This document shows, piece by piece, positions 25,171 to 34,240 of a DNA stretch of 64,000 bases. A model generated the notes under the pieces. It was not told the origin of the DNA. It did no database searches and saw only the letters and a program-made list of their open reading frames with translations. Origin of the DNA: Kaistella sp. 97-N-M2 (GTDB lineage: Bacteria; Bacteroidota; Bacteroidia; Flavobacteriales; Weeksellaceae); the NCBI RefSeq assembly GCF_021513235.1, contig NZ_CP090976.1, forward strand, positions 124,001 through 188,000. Reading direction: 5' to 3'. The position numbers and the translations under genes are program-made. Within the stretch, counting starts at the first letter, position 1, and every line of letters begins with the position of its first letter.

Positions 25171-25270
25171 CCTAGCCCCGATCGAAGCATTGTTTGAGCT
25201 CTTTTCGGGTTGCGGCGGCGAAGCCGCCGCAACCCGAAAAAGCGAGTGCGGAGAGCGGGAAAAAGCTCCT
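25171..25270. repeat. Dispersed intergenic palindromic element, copy A
   Basis: It begins AGCCCCGATCGAAGC (25174) and ends GCGGGAAAAAGCTCC. The core is an 18-bp perfect stem (25202-25219 with 25223-25240) with a 3-base GAA loop. The 3' flank AAAAAGCGAGTGCGGAGAGC matches copy B near 15641. It sits between two co-directional genes of the glycan locus and has no T tract, so it is not a simple terminator. Confidence 0.7.
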
Positions 25271-25277
25271 AAAAAAA

Positions 25278-26657
25278 TTAATCCGGATACTTCGTCGATT
25301 TAAAACCGAGTTTTTTCAAACCTTCTTTTATTTCGGGAGCGTTCATAAAAAGTTTCCAGAGTAAACCGGTGCGGTGATTTTCGATCATGGGAGAAATGGG
25401 TCCCTGATCGATGGCCAAATATCGTGGCGTAAACCAATCGTCAAAATTAACCGAAGTCGCATCATAGGGCCCGGCGGAACCGATAAACTGTGGTTTTTCC
25501 ATGTATAAAAAACGTAAAAATGCCATCGATTCTTTCGGCGTGTACGGAAAACTGCTCAGAGCCGCAGTCGGATTAATGACACCGCGATCATTTGTGGGCG
25601 ATTGGGCGGTGTAACCCGTGGAACCATCTTTATTTCTGGTATATCCGGCGGAAAGTCCCCAGTAATTCGGGCCGTATCCTGCAAATTTTTTCGGATTTTC
25701 TAGACAATATTTATAGTCGATTAAAACCTGATTTTTATTCAGATCGAAATAATTCGGAACATTTCTATCGGACAAACCCGTGGGATCCAGTCCTAGATAG
25801 GAATACTGCGCCCAGAACAGCGGTCCGCCATATTCTTCGGAGCCGTTGTGTTTCACGTAAAGCGGTAGGTCGTATTTCGAGCGATCAGTCGTGTAAGTTC
25901 CGTTTCTCGTCCAGCCTTTGTAAAAGGTTTCGGCATCGATGGGATGCGTGGGCGAAGATGCGGCTAAAATGTACGTGACCAAACATTCGTTATAACCCTC
26001 GAGCGGAAAATTCATTTCCCAGCCATACGTTGGCGACCAGTGCCAGTACAAAACTTTTTCGCCGCCTTTGGTGTACCAATTCCACTCTACTCCTTTCCAG
26101 AGCGCGTCCATTTTTTGGGCAAGCAGTTTTTCTTCGGCATTACCATTTTTAAAATATTCGCGCACGGCAATGATTCCCTGCACAAGAAAAGCTGTTTCGA
26201 CGAGATCGCCGCCGTTATCTTTTTTTCCAAAAGGAACCGTTTCGCCGGTCTCGCCGTCGATCCAGTGCGACCAGGCGCCATGATGGCGATCTGCTTCGGA
26301 CAAAAAATCGGCAATGGTCGCCAATCTTTCAACTGCTTCTTTCCGCGGAATAAAATTCCGGTCCACACCCACTAAAATCGTCATCAGGCCAAAGCCGGAC
26401 CCCCCGGTGGTAACAACATTCTTGTCGTTATCGGGATAGATATTGTCTTCGTGATACCGCTCGCGCCCCATCATGGAACTGGGTTCTGCAAAATCCCAAA
26501 AATATTTTAAAGTTTCCTGCTGAACCTTGTCCATCAACTGGTCATCGGTAAGATTCTGTGTCTGACTTGTCTCTGTTACAGAAGTTGGGAGTTGTTGACT
26601 TTTGCAGGAGAGCAAAAGCGAGAGAACGGTTACTGAAAGCGGTACGATCTTAAACAT
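25278..26657 (-). CDS. Glucoamylase-like (GH144-type) lipoprotein
   Basis: A 459-aa surface or periplasmic lipoprotein (lipobox LLSC, Cys18). The body is an alpha/alpha-barrel of the bacterial glycoamylase-like family (PF10091), to which the GH144 endo-beta-1,2-glucanases belong. Motifs include LKYFWDFAEP-like KYFWDFAE, SGFGLMT, HWIDGETGE, WHWSPTYGWEMN and GYNECLVTYILA with a candidate catalytic Glu. Alone it could be another GH144-like exo- or endo-enzyme. Its neighbours SusC, SusD and GH3 support glycan use. It follows susD after 91 bases that contain a 12-bp hairpin. Confidence 0.87.
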   Translation of the reverse strand: MFKIVPLSVTVLSLLLSCKSQQLPTSVTETSQTQNLTDDQLMDKVQQETLKYFWDFAEPSSMMGRERYHEDNIYPDNDKNVVTTGGSGFGLMTILVGVDRNFIPRKEAVERLATIADFLSEADRHHGAWSHWIDGETGETVPFGKKDNGGDLVETAFLVQGIIAVREYFKNGNAEEKLLAQKMDALWKGVEWNWYTKGGEKVLYWHWSPTYGWEMNFPLEGYNECLVTYILAASSPTHPIDAETFYKGWTRNGTYTTDRSKYDLPLYVKHNGSEEYGGPLFWAQYSYLGLDPTGLSDRNVPNYFDLNKNQVLIDYKYCLENPKKFAGYGPNYWGLSAGYTRNKDGSTGYTAQSPTNDRGVINPTAALSSFPYTPKESMAFLRFLYMEKPQFIGSAGPYDATSVNFDDWFTPRYLAIDQGPISPMIENHRTGLLWKLFMNAPEIKEGLKKLGFKSTKYPD

Positions 26658-26686
26658 TTGAAAAATTTGAGGTTCGACGGTATAAG

Positions 26687-26718
26687 ATAACTGTCACAAA
26701 AAGATCTGTGACAGTTAT
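26687..26718. promoter_or_regulatory. Intercistronic hairpin between susD and the GH144-like gene
   Basis: ATAACTGTCACA (26687-26698) and its exact complement (26707-26718) form a 12-bp stem with an 8-base loop. There is no T tract on either side. In the leftward mRNA it could trim, stabilise or partly attenuate, so that susCD are expressed more than the enzymes. Confidence 0.6.
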
Positions 26719-26748
26719 TCTTCAGCTATTTATAATCATTGTGCACGA

Positions 26749-28167
26749 TTAGTAATTTGGATTCTGGGTTAAAACGTTTTGACTGCTTACGATGGAGTTT
26801 AGTGGAATAGGGAAAACTTCATTTTTTCCTGCAGTAAATCCATAAGGCGCTAGCACGCTGGCGGCCTGACCAGTTCTTACTAAATCCACAAACCGATCTC
26901 CTTCCAGGGCGAGTTCAACTCTTCTTTCGTGCCAGATCGCGGTTCGTAGATCTGCCTGTGAAGCTGCAGCAGTATTCGGTAAAGCTGCTCTGTTGCGCAC
27001 CTTATTCAGATTCGTAACTGCTGCTGCGGTATTTCCTAATTCGTTTGCGGCTTCCGCGTTGATCAGTAAAACCTCAGCAAATCTTAAAATCCGAATGTTT
27101 TGAACAGAGCCGGAGCCACAGGCGCTGTTGTTTAATGCCACAGGTACATACACTTTTTGGTTCCATACATTGCCGGCCTGCGGATCTCCTTTGTGAATTA
27201 AATCGCCTTCGGGGGTTGTTTCCCCTTCTCTTAAAATGGTAAGCTCTTTTCTAATATCACCCGGCTCAAACGCATTTTCCAAGGCGGCGGTCGGCGTAAA
27301 AAATCCCCATCCGAACTGGTTTCGGACGCCCTGCACCTCAGCATATTGGCTTCCGCCGTATTCGGAGGTACATTGGCAGTTTACTTCAAAAACAGATTCG
27401 GAGCCAAACTCACCGTCTGGTCTAAATAAATGATTAAAATCCGGATCTAAAGCATAACCTAATCCCATAACCTGGCTGGAAGCATCATAGGCTTTTTGCC
27501 AATCTTTTTTGTAGAGGTAAACTTTGGAGAGCAAACCTAAAGCAGCGCCCTTCGTAACCCTGCCCAAATCGCTCGCAGGATAACTTGTAGGTAAAACTTC
27601 TGCTGCAGCGGTTAAATCGGCGATAATAAAATTATAAACTTCGTCTGTAGAGTTTCGCGGAATATTATAGTTTTGCTGCAATCCATCAAAAATAGGAACA
27701 CCACCATAAATCCGCACCAAATTAAAATAGAAATAAGCTCTTAACATCTTTGCTTCAGCAATGAGCCGGTTTTTTAAAGTAGCATCCATTTCGATGGCGG
27801 GTACATTCGTAATCACCTGATTGGCTCTGTTAACCGCCTGCCACTGCCCGATCCAATATCCTTCGATACCGGAATCGCTTTGTGTATAGGTGAAATCGTT
27901 GTAAACATTGATAAATGAAGCATCACCGGGATTCGACCCTTTTTCTACATCATCTGCGGGAACTCCAAAAACAAATTGGTAAGGGAAAGCTGAATTTTCC
28001 CAGGAACGTAAAAAACTATAAATGGCGCTGGTCGCTTTAATGGCATCTTCCTGGGTTTGAAAGAAAGCCGTGGAAGCGGTAACGCCCTCCTCTTTGATAT
28101 CTAAAAAATCATCTTTGCAACTTACTGCAAGTGAAAATAAAGCAACTGCTAGAACTATTTTTTTCAT
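26749..28167 (-). CDS. susD: SusD/RagB family outer-membrane glycan-binding lipoprotein
   Basis: A 472-aa SusD-like surface lipoprotein (lipobox at Cys17, AVSC). It caps the SusC barrel and binds the oligosaccharide before import. Typical features are the start CKDDFLDIKEEG, the helical TPR-type region (AKMLRAYFYFNLVRIYGGVP), and the C-terminal ILRFAEVLLINAEAANELG and ERRVELALEGDRFVDLVR. It begins 10 bases after susC. Length is usual for the family. Confidence 0.95.
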   Translation of the reverse strand: MKKIVLAVALFSLAVSCKDDFLDIKEEGVTASTAFFQTQEDAIKATSAIYSFLRSWENSAFPYQFVFGVPADDVEKGSNPGDASFINVYNDFTYTQSDSGIEGYWIGQWQAVNRANQVITNVPAIEMDATLKNRLIAEAKMLRAYFYFNLVRIYGGVPIFDGLQQNYNIPRNSTDEVYNFIIADLTAAAEVLPTSYPASDLGRVTKGAALGLLSKVYLYKKDWQKAYDASSQVMGLGYALDPDFNHLFRPDGEFGSESVFEVNCQCTSEYGGSQYAEVQGVRNQFGWGFFTPTAALENAFEPGDIRKELTILREGETTPEGDLIHKGDPQAGNVWNQKVYVPVALNNSACGSGSVQNIRILRFAEVLLINAEAANELGNTAAAVTNLNKVRNRAALPNTAAASQADLRTAIWHERRVELALEGDRFVDLVRTGQAASVLAPYGFTAGKNEVFPIPLNSIVSSQNVLTQNPNY

Positions 28168-28177
28168 GATATTATTA

Positions 28178-30988
28178 TTAAAAAGTGAGATTTAAACCCA
28201 TTGAATAAATGGCCGAAATTGGATAAATATTGTTATCAACTCCTAACTGCACGCGATCTGTGTTTAAAATTTCAGGAGAAAAACCGTGATATTTAAAACT
28301 GGTCCACGGGTTTTGCGCGCTGAGATAAATTCTTACATTATTTATTTTCGGAGATTCCGAGAATCCTTTTGGCAAAGTATAGCCTACCTGTATATTTCGG
28401 ATTCTAATGTAACTTCCGTCCTCAACGTAAAAACTGTTGGGTAAAATGATGGCTTGATTGTTAGTTATTAAAGCGTAGGAATTTGAACTTCCCGGTCCCG
28501 TCCAGCGGTTGTTGTAAATATCTAAATCCCAGCTCTCATTTCCAAAACGCTGTTCGCGGTTGTAGTTATAAATTTCATTGCCGAAAACGCCCTGAAAATC
28601 GATGGCAAAATCAATATTTTTCACATTTAAAGTCGCGCCGAAACCATAGGTTCCTTTTGGAATTGGACTTCCTAAAAATGTTTTGTCTCTCGCATCGATT
28701 AGACCGTTATTATCGATGTCGGAAAATTTAAAACCGCCCACTGTGGCGCCGTTCTGCGTAGGTGAAGACGTAACTTCAGCCGCGTCCTGAAAGATTCCTG
28801 CAACCTGGTAGCCGTAATAAGCGCCAACTGATTGGCCCTGCTGCAGTCTGATTATGGAATTTCCAAATAATGAAGCTCCAGTTTCCAGATAGGATCCACC
28901 ATAAACCGAAGTAATTTTATTTTTCAAAGTGGTTAGGTTACCATACAAACCTAATTTTATATCCTGATTAATTTTGTAATCATAACTTATGGCAGTTTCA
29001 AAACCCTGATTATTAAAGGAATATGCGTTGGTCTGATAGTTTCTGTAATTGGATGCACCGGAGACGGTACCCTGAAAAATACCATATACGACATCCTTGC
29101 TGTCTTTGTCAAAATAGGTTGCCTCTACTTTTAAATTATTGTTCAGAAAAGCCATTTCTACCCCGAAATCTTTTCCGGTAGTGGTTTCCCAGTCGATATT
29201 GGGATCAACGATCTGATCAATTGTTTGTGCAGGATATCCGTTATTTCCGAAGTATGCTCCGGAATTGATTGTTGTAACATTTAAGTTATAAGCCAGCGCA
29301 ACATCGGGATTACCCAACTTACCCCAGCTTCCTCTGAATTTCAGCAGATTAAAGATATCCTGGTTGTCCATAAAACCTTCTTTGGAAACTACCCACCCAG
29401 CACTCACAGCCGGAAAGGTGCGGTTTCGGTTATCGGAAGGATAGCGCGAACTTCCATCCCGACGAAGGGACGCGTTAAGTAAGTATTTACCCTGATAATC
29501 ATAATTCAACCTTCCAAAAAGGGATTCAATTCTATACTGGTAAGGAATCACACCGCGAACTTTATCGTAAGTTGTTGAGAGGATATCGGTGCCGGAGCCA
29601 ATGTCTAATGAAGAATTGTCGCCATTATAGTTTACATTCTTAGCTTCGGAATAACTTGGAGTGTAACTATTTCTCGTCCTGGAGAAACCGGCAAGCAGCT
29701 CAATATTGTGGTTGCCAAAACTTCTTTTCCAACCCAGGGTATTATCCCAAACGTAATTTCGTGTTTTCGAATTCCGGGTAATGAGGGATGAAAGACCGGG
29801 AGAAGGAACATAGGTGGAGACAGGCGTATATTCGAACTGACCAGAATTAATATTGTCTGTAGTATAACTGATTCTCAAAGTAAAATCTTTCAAAAAGTTG
29901 TATTCGCCCCAAACATTGTTCAACAATCTTTCTTCTCGGATCTGAGACCGGTACAGATCCAATTGTGCCCGTGGGTTTGCCACAGTTACCAACGTAAAAT
30001 ACTGATAATTTCCCGTTGCAGGATCGATTGGATAAAACACCGGCGGCGCATTATACGCATTCAATAAGGGATTTTGTGAAACGTCTGTTCTTGATTTCGC
30101 AAACGTGAAATTATCGCCAATCGTAATATTGTCGGTGATCTTATAACTGAGGTTCAGTTTCGTGTTTAAACGGTTAAAGCCACTGCCGGAATTAATTCCG
30201 CGGCCCGCTGCGAGATTTCCTTCATCCTGCAAATATCCAATGCTTCCATAATAACCTAAATTACCCACTTTTCCGGAGGCGGAAAAATCATTCGAATTAA
30301 TCATGCTGGTTCGAAGAATTTCCTTAAACCAGTCGGTATCCGCCGGGAAATTAGCCCTGCTTATGGAGCCGGTACTCGAACCCGTGTCATTCACTAATTT
30401 CTCATTATAAAGTTCGATATACTGATCGGCGTTGACCATTTTTGGAACGTTGGTTACCGTTTTAATTCCTAAGTAAGAATTAAATGAAAAGGCAACTTTT
30501 TTACCTTTACCTGTTTTTGTTTTGATGATGACCGCACCGTTCGCGGCTCTTGCACCGTAGATGGCCAAACTGGAGGGATCTTTTAAAATACTCATCGATT
30601 CCACATCCTGCGGATTCAAAAAAGAAATATCATCGGTAATCATTCCATCGACAATAAAAACAGTTTTGCCTGTGAGAGACCCGATTCCCCTAATATCAAT
30701 TCGGGGCGATCCGCCCGGCGCTCCGGATGTCACAATCTGCACACCGGACACTTTACCCTGAATGGAACTTATAGGATTCGCATTCGGTTTATCCGCAAGA
30801 TCTTTCGCGCTGATCAGGCCAATACTTCCCGTAATATTTTCTTTCCTTTGGCTACCATAACCAATCATCACCACTTCTTCAATTTTCTGCTCCTTGAGGG
30901 TGTCTCTAGGAGTTTCCTGTGCGCTGACATTCATACCAAAGTACATTGCCGCAACCAGACAGGGAACTTTTAAACTAATGTGTTTCAT
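28178..30988 (-). CDS. susC: SusC/RagA family TonB-dependent outer-membrane receptor
   Basis: A 936-aa TonB-dependent transporter that imports glycan fragments with SusD. The signal peptide ends NVSAQ. A TonB-box-like EEVVMIGYG and the plug follow at once (SSIQGKVSGVQIV, IRGIGSL), so the carboxypeptidase-like N-terminal domain of most SusC proteins is missing. The rest is a 22-strand barrel ending in Phe (MGLNLTF), as needed for outer-membrane assembly. It is first in the locus and has a clear -7 box upstream. Confidence 0.95.
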   Translation of the reverse strand: MKHISLKVPCLVAAMYFGMNVSAQETPRDTLKEQKIEEVVMIGYGSQRKENITGSIGLISAKDLADKPNANPISSIQGKVSGVQIVTSGAPGGSPRIDIRGIGSLTGKTVFIVDGMITDDISFLNPQDVESMSILKDPSSLAIYGARAANGAVIIKTKTGKGKKVAFSFNSYLGIKTVTNVPKMVNADQYIELYNEKLVNDTGSSTGSISRANFPADTDWFKEILRTSMINSNDFSASGKVGNLGYYGSIGYLQDEGNLAAGRGINSGSGFNRLNTKLNLSYKITDNITIGDNFTFAKSRTDVSQNPLLNAYNAPPVFYPIDPATGNYQYFTLVTVANPRAQLDLYRSQIREERLLNNVWGEYNFLKDFTLRISYTTDNINSGQFEYTPVSTYVPSPGLSSLITRNSKTRNYVWDNTLGWKRSFGNHNIELLAGFSRTRNSYTPSYSEAKNVNYNGDNSSLDIGSGTDILSTTYDKVRGVIPYQYRIESLFGRLNYDYQGKYLLNASLRRDGSSRYPSDNRNRTFPAVSAGWVVSKEGFMDNQDIFNLLKFRGSWGKLGNPDVALAYNLNVTTINSGAYFGNNGYPAQTIDQIVDPNIDWETTTGKDFGVEMAFLNNNLKVEATYFDKDSKDVVYGIFQGTVSGASNYRNYQTNAYSFNNQGFETAISYDYKINQDIKLGLYGNLTTLKNKITSVYGGSYLETGASLFGNSIIRLQQGQSVGAYYGYQVAGIFQDAAEVTSSPTQNGATVGGFKFSDIDNNGLIDARDKTFLGSPIPKGTYGFGATLNVKNIDFAIDFQGVFGNEIYNYNREQRFGNESWDLDIYNNRWTGPGSSNSYALITNNQAIILPNSFYVEDGSYIRIRNIQVGYTLPKGFSESPKINNVRIYLSAQNPWTSFKYHGFSPEILNTDRVQLGVDNNIYPISAIYSMGLNLTF

Positions 30989-31045
30989 ATGATCGTTTTA
31001 TTATTTTATATTCCTGAGGAGCAGGTTGGTACAGCCTAACCTATT

Positions 31046-31053
31046 CAAAGTTA
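31046..31053 (-). promoter_or_regulatory. -7 promoter box of the susCD locus
   Basis: On the minus strand TAACTTTG matches TAnnTTTG, 57 bases before the susC ATG. A small imperfect hairpin (GGTTGG/CCTAACC, 31024-31041) lies at the expected transcript start and could be an operator. Confidence 0.55.
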
Positions 31054-31177
31054 TATATTAATTTCAAAACAATGTTAAGAATAACACAATTTTTTTAAAA
31101 TTTCTGTTAAAACAGGTTTGTAGCAATTGGCTTGATATTTGAGAATGTTCGCCTTATACAATTACAAAATCTCAATC

Positions 31178-31864
31178 ATGAAACGAAATACGATACTAGT
31201 GGCCACCATGGCCGTGGTAACACTGGGAACTACCACGCAATCCTGCGTCGCCCTTGCTACCTCCAGCGTTGGATTGGCTGTTTTGAAACAAATTTTATTA
31301 GGTGGAATTACAAAAGGACTTAATATTTTCAGCAATAAAGACAGTTTTTTATCCAATCAGCTCATCGATGCGGCAATGCCACAACAGTTACGGGATGTTA
31401 ACAACACTTTGCAAAAGTTGGGGTTGAACAATTTGGTTCAAAAAGAAAAAGAATATATCGCTCAGGCCGCACAATTTACCGTTGAGACTTCCCGGCCCAT
31501 TTTAATTAATGCAGTTAACAGTTTAACGGCGCAGGACGCCGCGAGGATTGCGCAGGGCGGCACGGGTGTCGCTACGCAGATTTTAAAAGAAAAAACATCT
31601 CAGCAACTTATGGCAGCCATCGCTCCTAAAGTTGATGCAAAGCTGAATGAATTTGGTATCGTAAAAACCTTAAACAACGCGTTGGCGGGGTCGAACCTAT
31701 TGGGAGGATTACTGGGTGGTCAAAACTCGACCAGTTCTGTAACGGGTGGAATCAGCAGGTTTGCTTCGGAACAAATGGTAAACGGATTGTTCAACATCAT
31801 TCAAAATCACGAGCAGCAAAACTCCAGTGCTATCATGAATTCGCTGCGCGGAATAAATCAATAA
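31178..31864 (+). CDS. DUF4197 family lipoprotein
   Basis: A 228-aa protein matching the DUF4197 pattern: an N-terminal export signal ending TTTQSC (Cys23, weak lipobox), then GGITKGLNIFSNKDSFLSNQ, a helical middle and QILKEKTSQQL. Family members are envelope proteins of unknown role. ATG at 31178 (MKRNTILVAT) gives a clean signal peptide; the frame extends upstream to an ATG at 31145, which would put a polar stretch before it. No partner genes suggest a function. Confidence 0.8.
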   Translation: MKRNTILVATMAVVTLGTTTQSCVALATSSVGLAVLKQILLGGITKGLNIFSNKDSFLSNQLIDAAMPQQLRDVNNTLQKLGLNNLVQKEKEYIAQAAQFTVETSRPILINAVNSLTAQDAARIAQGGTGVATQILKEKTSQQLMAAIAPKVDAKLNEFGIVKTLNNALAGSNLLGGLLGGQNSTSSVTGGISRFASEQMVNGLFNIIQNHEQQNSSAIMNSLRGINQ

Positions 31865-31878
31865 AAAAAATTTTTAAC

Positions 31879-31886
31879 TATATTTG
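31879..31886 (+). promoter_or_regulatory. -7 promoter box upstream of the DUF493 gene
   Basis: TATATTTG matches TAnnTTTG, 45 bases before the ATG at 31932. Its last base overlaps the following hairpin. Confidence 0.45.
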
Positions 31887-31912
31887 AATTCCGGTCTACT
31901 CGGAATTCTTTT
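31886..31912 (+). terminator. Hairpin with T tract after the DUF4197 gene
   Basis: GAATTCCG (31886-31893) and CGGAATTC (31901-31908) form an 8-bp perfect stem with a 7-base loop, followed by TTTT. It is likely a terminator, but it could also lie in the leader of the DUF493 transcript. Confidence 0.5.
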
Positions 31913-31931
31913 CATATAAAATCATTAAAAC

Positions 31932-32240
31932 ATGCTTAATATTATAGGTGAAGAGGGTGAAAAAAACCCTGAAGAATTTTATGCTTCTTTGAAAGAGAAA
32001 TTAGAAGCCACTCATAATTTTCCCGAAGACTATCTGTACAAATTTATTATTACAAATGATGAATCAAAACACACCGAAATTTTTCGGGTTTTCGACGATA
32101 TAAAATTCACGTTACAAACGCGTGACAGCAAAAACGGAAAGTATACGTCCATCAGTATCAACGCCTTTGTTTTAGATGCCGATCAGGTTATCAAAATTTA
32201 CAAAGAAGTGGGGAAAATTCCCGGCGTCATCATGCTTTAG
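31932..32240 (+). CDS. DUF493 family protein (YbeD-like)
   Basis: A 102-aa small protein with the DUF493 ferredoxin-like layout: FYASLKEKLEATHNFPEDYLYKF, an inner strand RDSKNGKYTSISI, and a final helix-strand IYKEVGKIPGVIML. E. coli YbeD is the best-known relative; its role is unclear. It ends 11 bases before the TIGR01777 gene, likely the same transcript. Confidence 0.85.
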   Translation: MLNIIGEEGEKNPEEFYASLKEKLEATHNFPEDYLYKFIITNDESKHTEIFRVFDDIKFTLQTRDSKNGKYTSISINAFVLDADQVIKIYKEVGKIPGVIML

Positions 32241-32251
32241 CAAAAATCTAA

Positions 32252-33145
32252 ATGAATATTTTAATTAGCGGCGGAAAGGGTCTCATCGGGAAACCTTTAG
32301 TAGAAAAGCTTCGGCAAAACGGCCATGAGGTGCGAATTCTTACGCGGAAAACATCCGGAAAGCCACTGGAATATCATTGGGATTTAGAAAATAAAACCAT
32401 CGACAAGAAAGCGTTTGAAAACTTAAACGGCATCATCCACCTTGCCGGCGCCAATATCAGCGAAAGATGGACCGACCGCTATAAAAAGGAACTTTTCTCG
32501 AGCCGCATCGACTCCGCGAATCTTCTTAAAGAATATTGCCAAAAAACCAACGTTCATTTAAAATCTTTTATTTCAGCTTCCGGAATTAATTATTACGGCA
32601 CTTTCACGTCCGACCGAATTTTAACAGAAAATGACGGCATCGTTCATCACGATTTTCTCGCTGACCTTTGCAAAGACTGGGAAACAGCTGCGGACCGGTT
32701 TGCCGATATTGCCGAAAGAATAGTTTGTCTGCGGACGGCGGTTGTTTTAGCGAAAGACGGCGGCGCTCTTCCGCTTCTGAAAAAAACTGTTGATCTGAAT
32801 ATCGGTTCCGCCGTAGGTTCGGGAAAACAATGGATGAACTGGATTCATTTGGATGATTTGGTCGATATGTATGTAGAAGCCGTGGAAAACCCTGAGATCA
32901 AAGGAAATTATAACGCCGTGGCGGATGATCTGCCGACGAATGAAATCTTCATGAAAAAATTAGCGAAAACCGCCCATAAATTTTTCCTTCCAGTCAATGT
33001 CCCAACCTTTGTATTAAAAACCGCTTTTGGCGAAATGAGTTCTGTTATTTTAGAAGGCACACGCGCTTCCAACCAAAAAATCAAATCGCAGGGATTTGAT
33101 TTTAGATTTGGTGAACTTCAAGAAGCGTTTGATAATATCGTATAA
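32252..33145 (+). CDS. TIGR01777 family NAD-dependent epimerase/oxidoreductase
   Basis: A 297-aa atypical SDR of the TIGR01777 (YfcH/SulA-like) type. It has the cofactor loop GGKGLIG near the start, IIHLAGANISERWT, the Ser/Tyr region ISASGINYYG, and a C-terminal DUF1731-like end (FGEMSSVILEGTRASNQK). Members bind NADP; the physiological substrate is not established. It follows DUF493 by 11 bases and converges with an arsC-like gene 13 bases away. Confidence 0.9.
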   Translation: MNILISGGKGLIGKPLVEKLRQNGHEVRILTRKTSGKPLEYHWDLENKTIDKKAFENLNGIIHLAGANISERWTDRYKKELFSSRIDSANLLKEYCQKTNVHLKSFISASGINYYGTFTSDRILTENDGIVHHDFLADLCKDWETAADRFADIAERIVCLRTAVVLAKDGGALPLLKKTVDLNIGSAVGSGKQWMNWIHLDDLVDMYVEAVENPEIKGNYNAVADDLPTNEIFMKKLAKTAHKFFLPVNVPTFVLKTAFGEMSSVILEGTRASNQKIKSQGFDFRFGELQEAFDNIV

Positions 33146-33158
33146 AGTGTACGACAAA

Positions 33159-33506
33159 TTAATTATCAATAAAGAATTTCACATTTTCAATGGGTCTGCC
33201 GATCATGGCAATTTCACCTTTAATAAGAATAGGACGTTGAATTAGGGAAGGATTTTCCAATAAAACCGCAATCCATTCGTCTTCTGAAAGCTCCTGACTG
33301 GCGAATTTTTCTTTATAAAGCGGTTCGTTTTTCCTTACCACCTCACTTGCAGGCATATGAAGCTTCTTTAAAACGGTCTTCAATTCCATTGCAGTTAAAG
33401 GATTTTCCACGAAATCTATTATTTCAAAAGCGACATTATTTTCGTCCAGATGCTCCAAAATCGACCTGGATTTTGAGCAGACATTATTGTGCAGAACTTT
33501 AATCAT
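33159..33506 (-). CDS. ArsC/Spx-family reductase (arsenate reductase-like)
   Basis: A 115-aa thioredoxin-fold protein of the glutaredoxin-linked ArsC family. The catalytic Cys10 lies in NNVCSKSR and the conserved RPI motif (SLIQRPILI) is present. Such enzymes reduce arsenate to arsenite. No arsenite pump, ArsR or other arsenic gene is near, so the true substrate may differ (YfgD-like proteins are similar). It lies 29 bases after the deoxynucleoside kinase gene on the same strand. Confidence 0.85.
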   Translation of the reverse strand: MIKVLHNNVCSKSRSILEHLDENNVAFEIIDFVENPLTAMELKTVLKKLHMPASEVVRKNEPLYKEKFASQELSEDEWIAVLLENPSLIQRPILIKGEIAMIGRPIENVKFFIDN

Positions 33507-33535
33507 GACTGAATGATTTTTGAAGGTGAAATAAC

Positions 33536-34150
33536 TTAAAACAATCCGTGTAACTGGGTTTCGATTCTCTCTAATATTAAACCGAAATCTTGTGGTCTTT
33601 CTACGAAATCTAAATCGTCAACTTCGATGATGAGGAGTTTTCCTTCCTGATATCCAGAAATCCATTTCTCGTATTTTTGGTTGAGTTTAGATAAGTATTC
33701 GATGCTGATTGTGGCCTCATACTCGCGTCCGCGTTTGTAAATTTTCTTCACCAAATTGGGAACGTCAGATTTCAGGTAGATGAGCAAATCCGGTGCCGAA
33801 ACAAAACTCTTCATCAAATTGAAAACTGAGGAATAATTATTGAAATCGCGATCCGTCAGGAGATTCATATCGTTCAGATTTTCCGCGAAAATATGCGCAT
33901 CTTCATAAATAGTTCGATCCTGAATAATATTTTTTCCGCTGTCGCGAATTTCTTTCACCTGTTGAAAACGGCTTCCCAAAAAATAAATCTGCAGGGCAAA
34001 ACTCCATTTGCTCATATCGGCGTAAAAATCTTCCAGATATGGATTATGATCTACGTCCTCAAATTGTGCGTCCCAACCGTAATGTTTTGCTAACATGGTG
34101 GTTAAAGTTGTTTTTCCGGCGCCAATATTTCCTGTGATTGCAATGTGCAT
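33536..34150 (-). CDS. Deoxynucleoside kinase
   Basis: A 204-aa kinase that phosphorylates salvaged deoxynucleosides, using ATP. The P-loop GNIGAGKTT is at residues 7-15. The ERS/DRS-like motif appears as QDRTIYEDAHIF, and the lid Arg region as KKIYKRGREYE. Length fits the bacterial dGK/dAK type. It is 90 bases downstream of a secreted unknown protein and upstream of the ArsC-like gene. Confidence 0.9.
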   Translation of the reverse strand: MHIAITGNIGAGKTTLTTMLAKHYGWDAQFEDVDHNPYLEDFYADMSKWSFALQIYFLGSRFQQVKEIRDSGKNIIQDRTIYEDAHIFAENLNDMNLLTDRDFNNYSSVFNLMKSFVSAPDLLIYLKSDVPNLVKKIYKRGREYEATISIEYLSKLNQKYEKWISGYQEGKLLIIEVDDLDFVERPQDFGLILERIETQLHGLF

Positions 34151-34240
34151 TTTCCTTTTTGTAATTGATGATTAATTAATTTGAAAGCAGTCCCAAAACC
34201 GCCGATAATAAGTGAAAGTTTAAGCTTTCTGCTTTTCCGA

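Noticed and set aside
25171..25270. A rho-independent terminator at the 18-bp stem
   Set aside because: No T tract follows on either strand and the stem is embedded in conserved flanks shared with 15577-15675, so a repeat element explains it better.
31024..31041. A susC regulatory operator
   Set aside because: The imperfect GGTTGG/CCTAACC hairpin is short and could be chance; it is mentioned only with the promoter.
33159..33506. Part of an arsenic resistance operon
   Set aside because: No ArsR, ArsB/Acr3 or ArsM gene is near; only the ArsC-like fold is supported.
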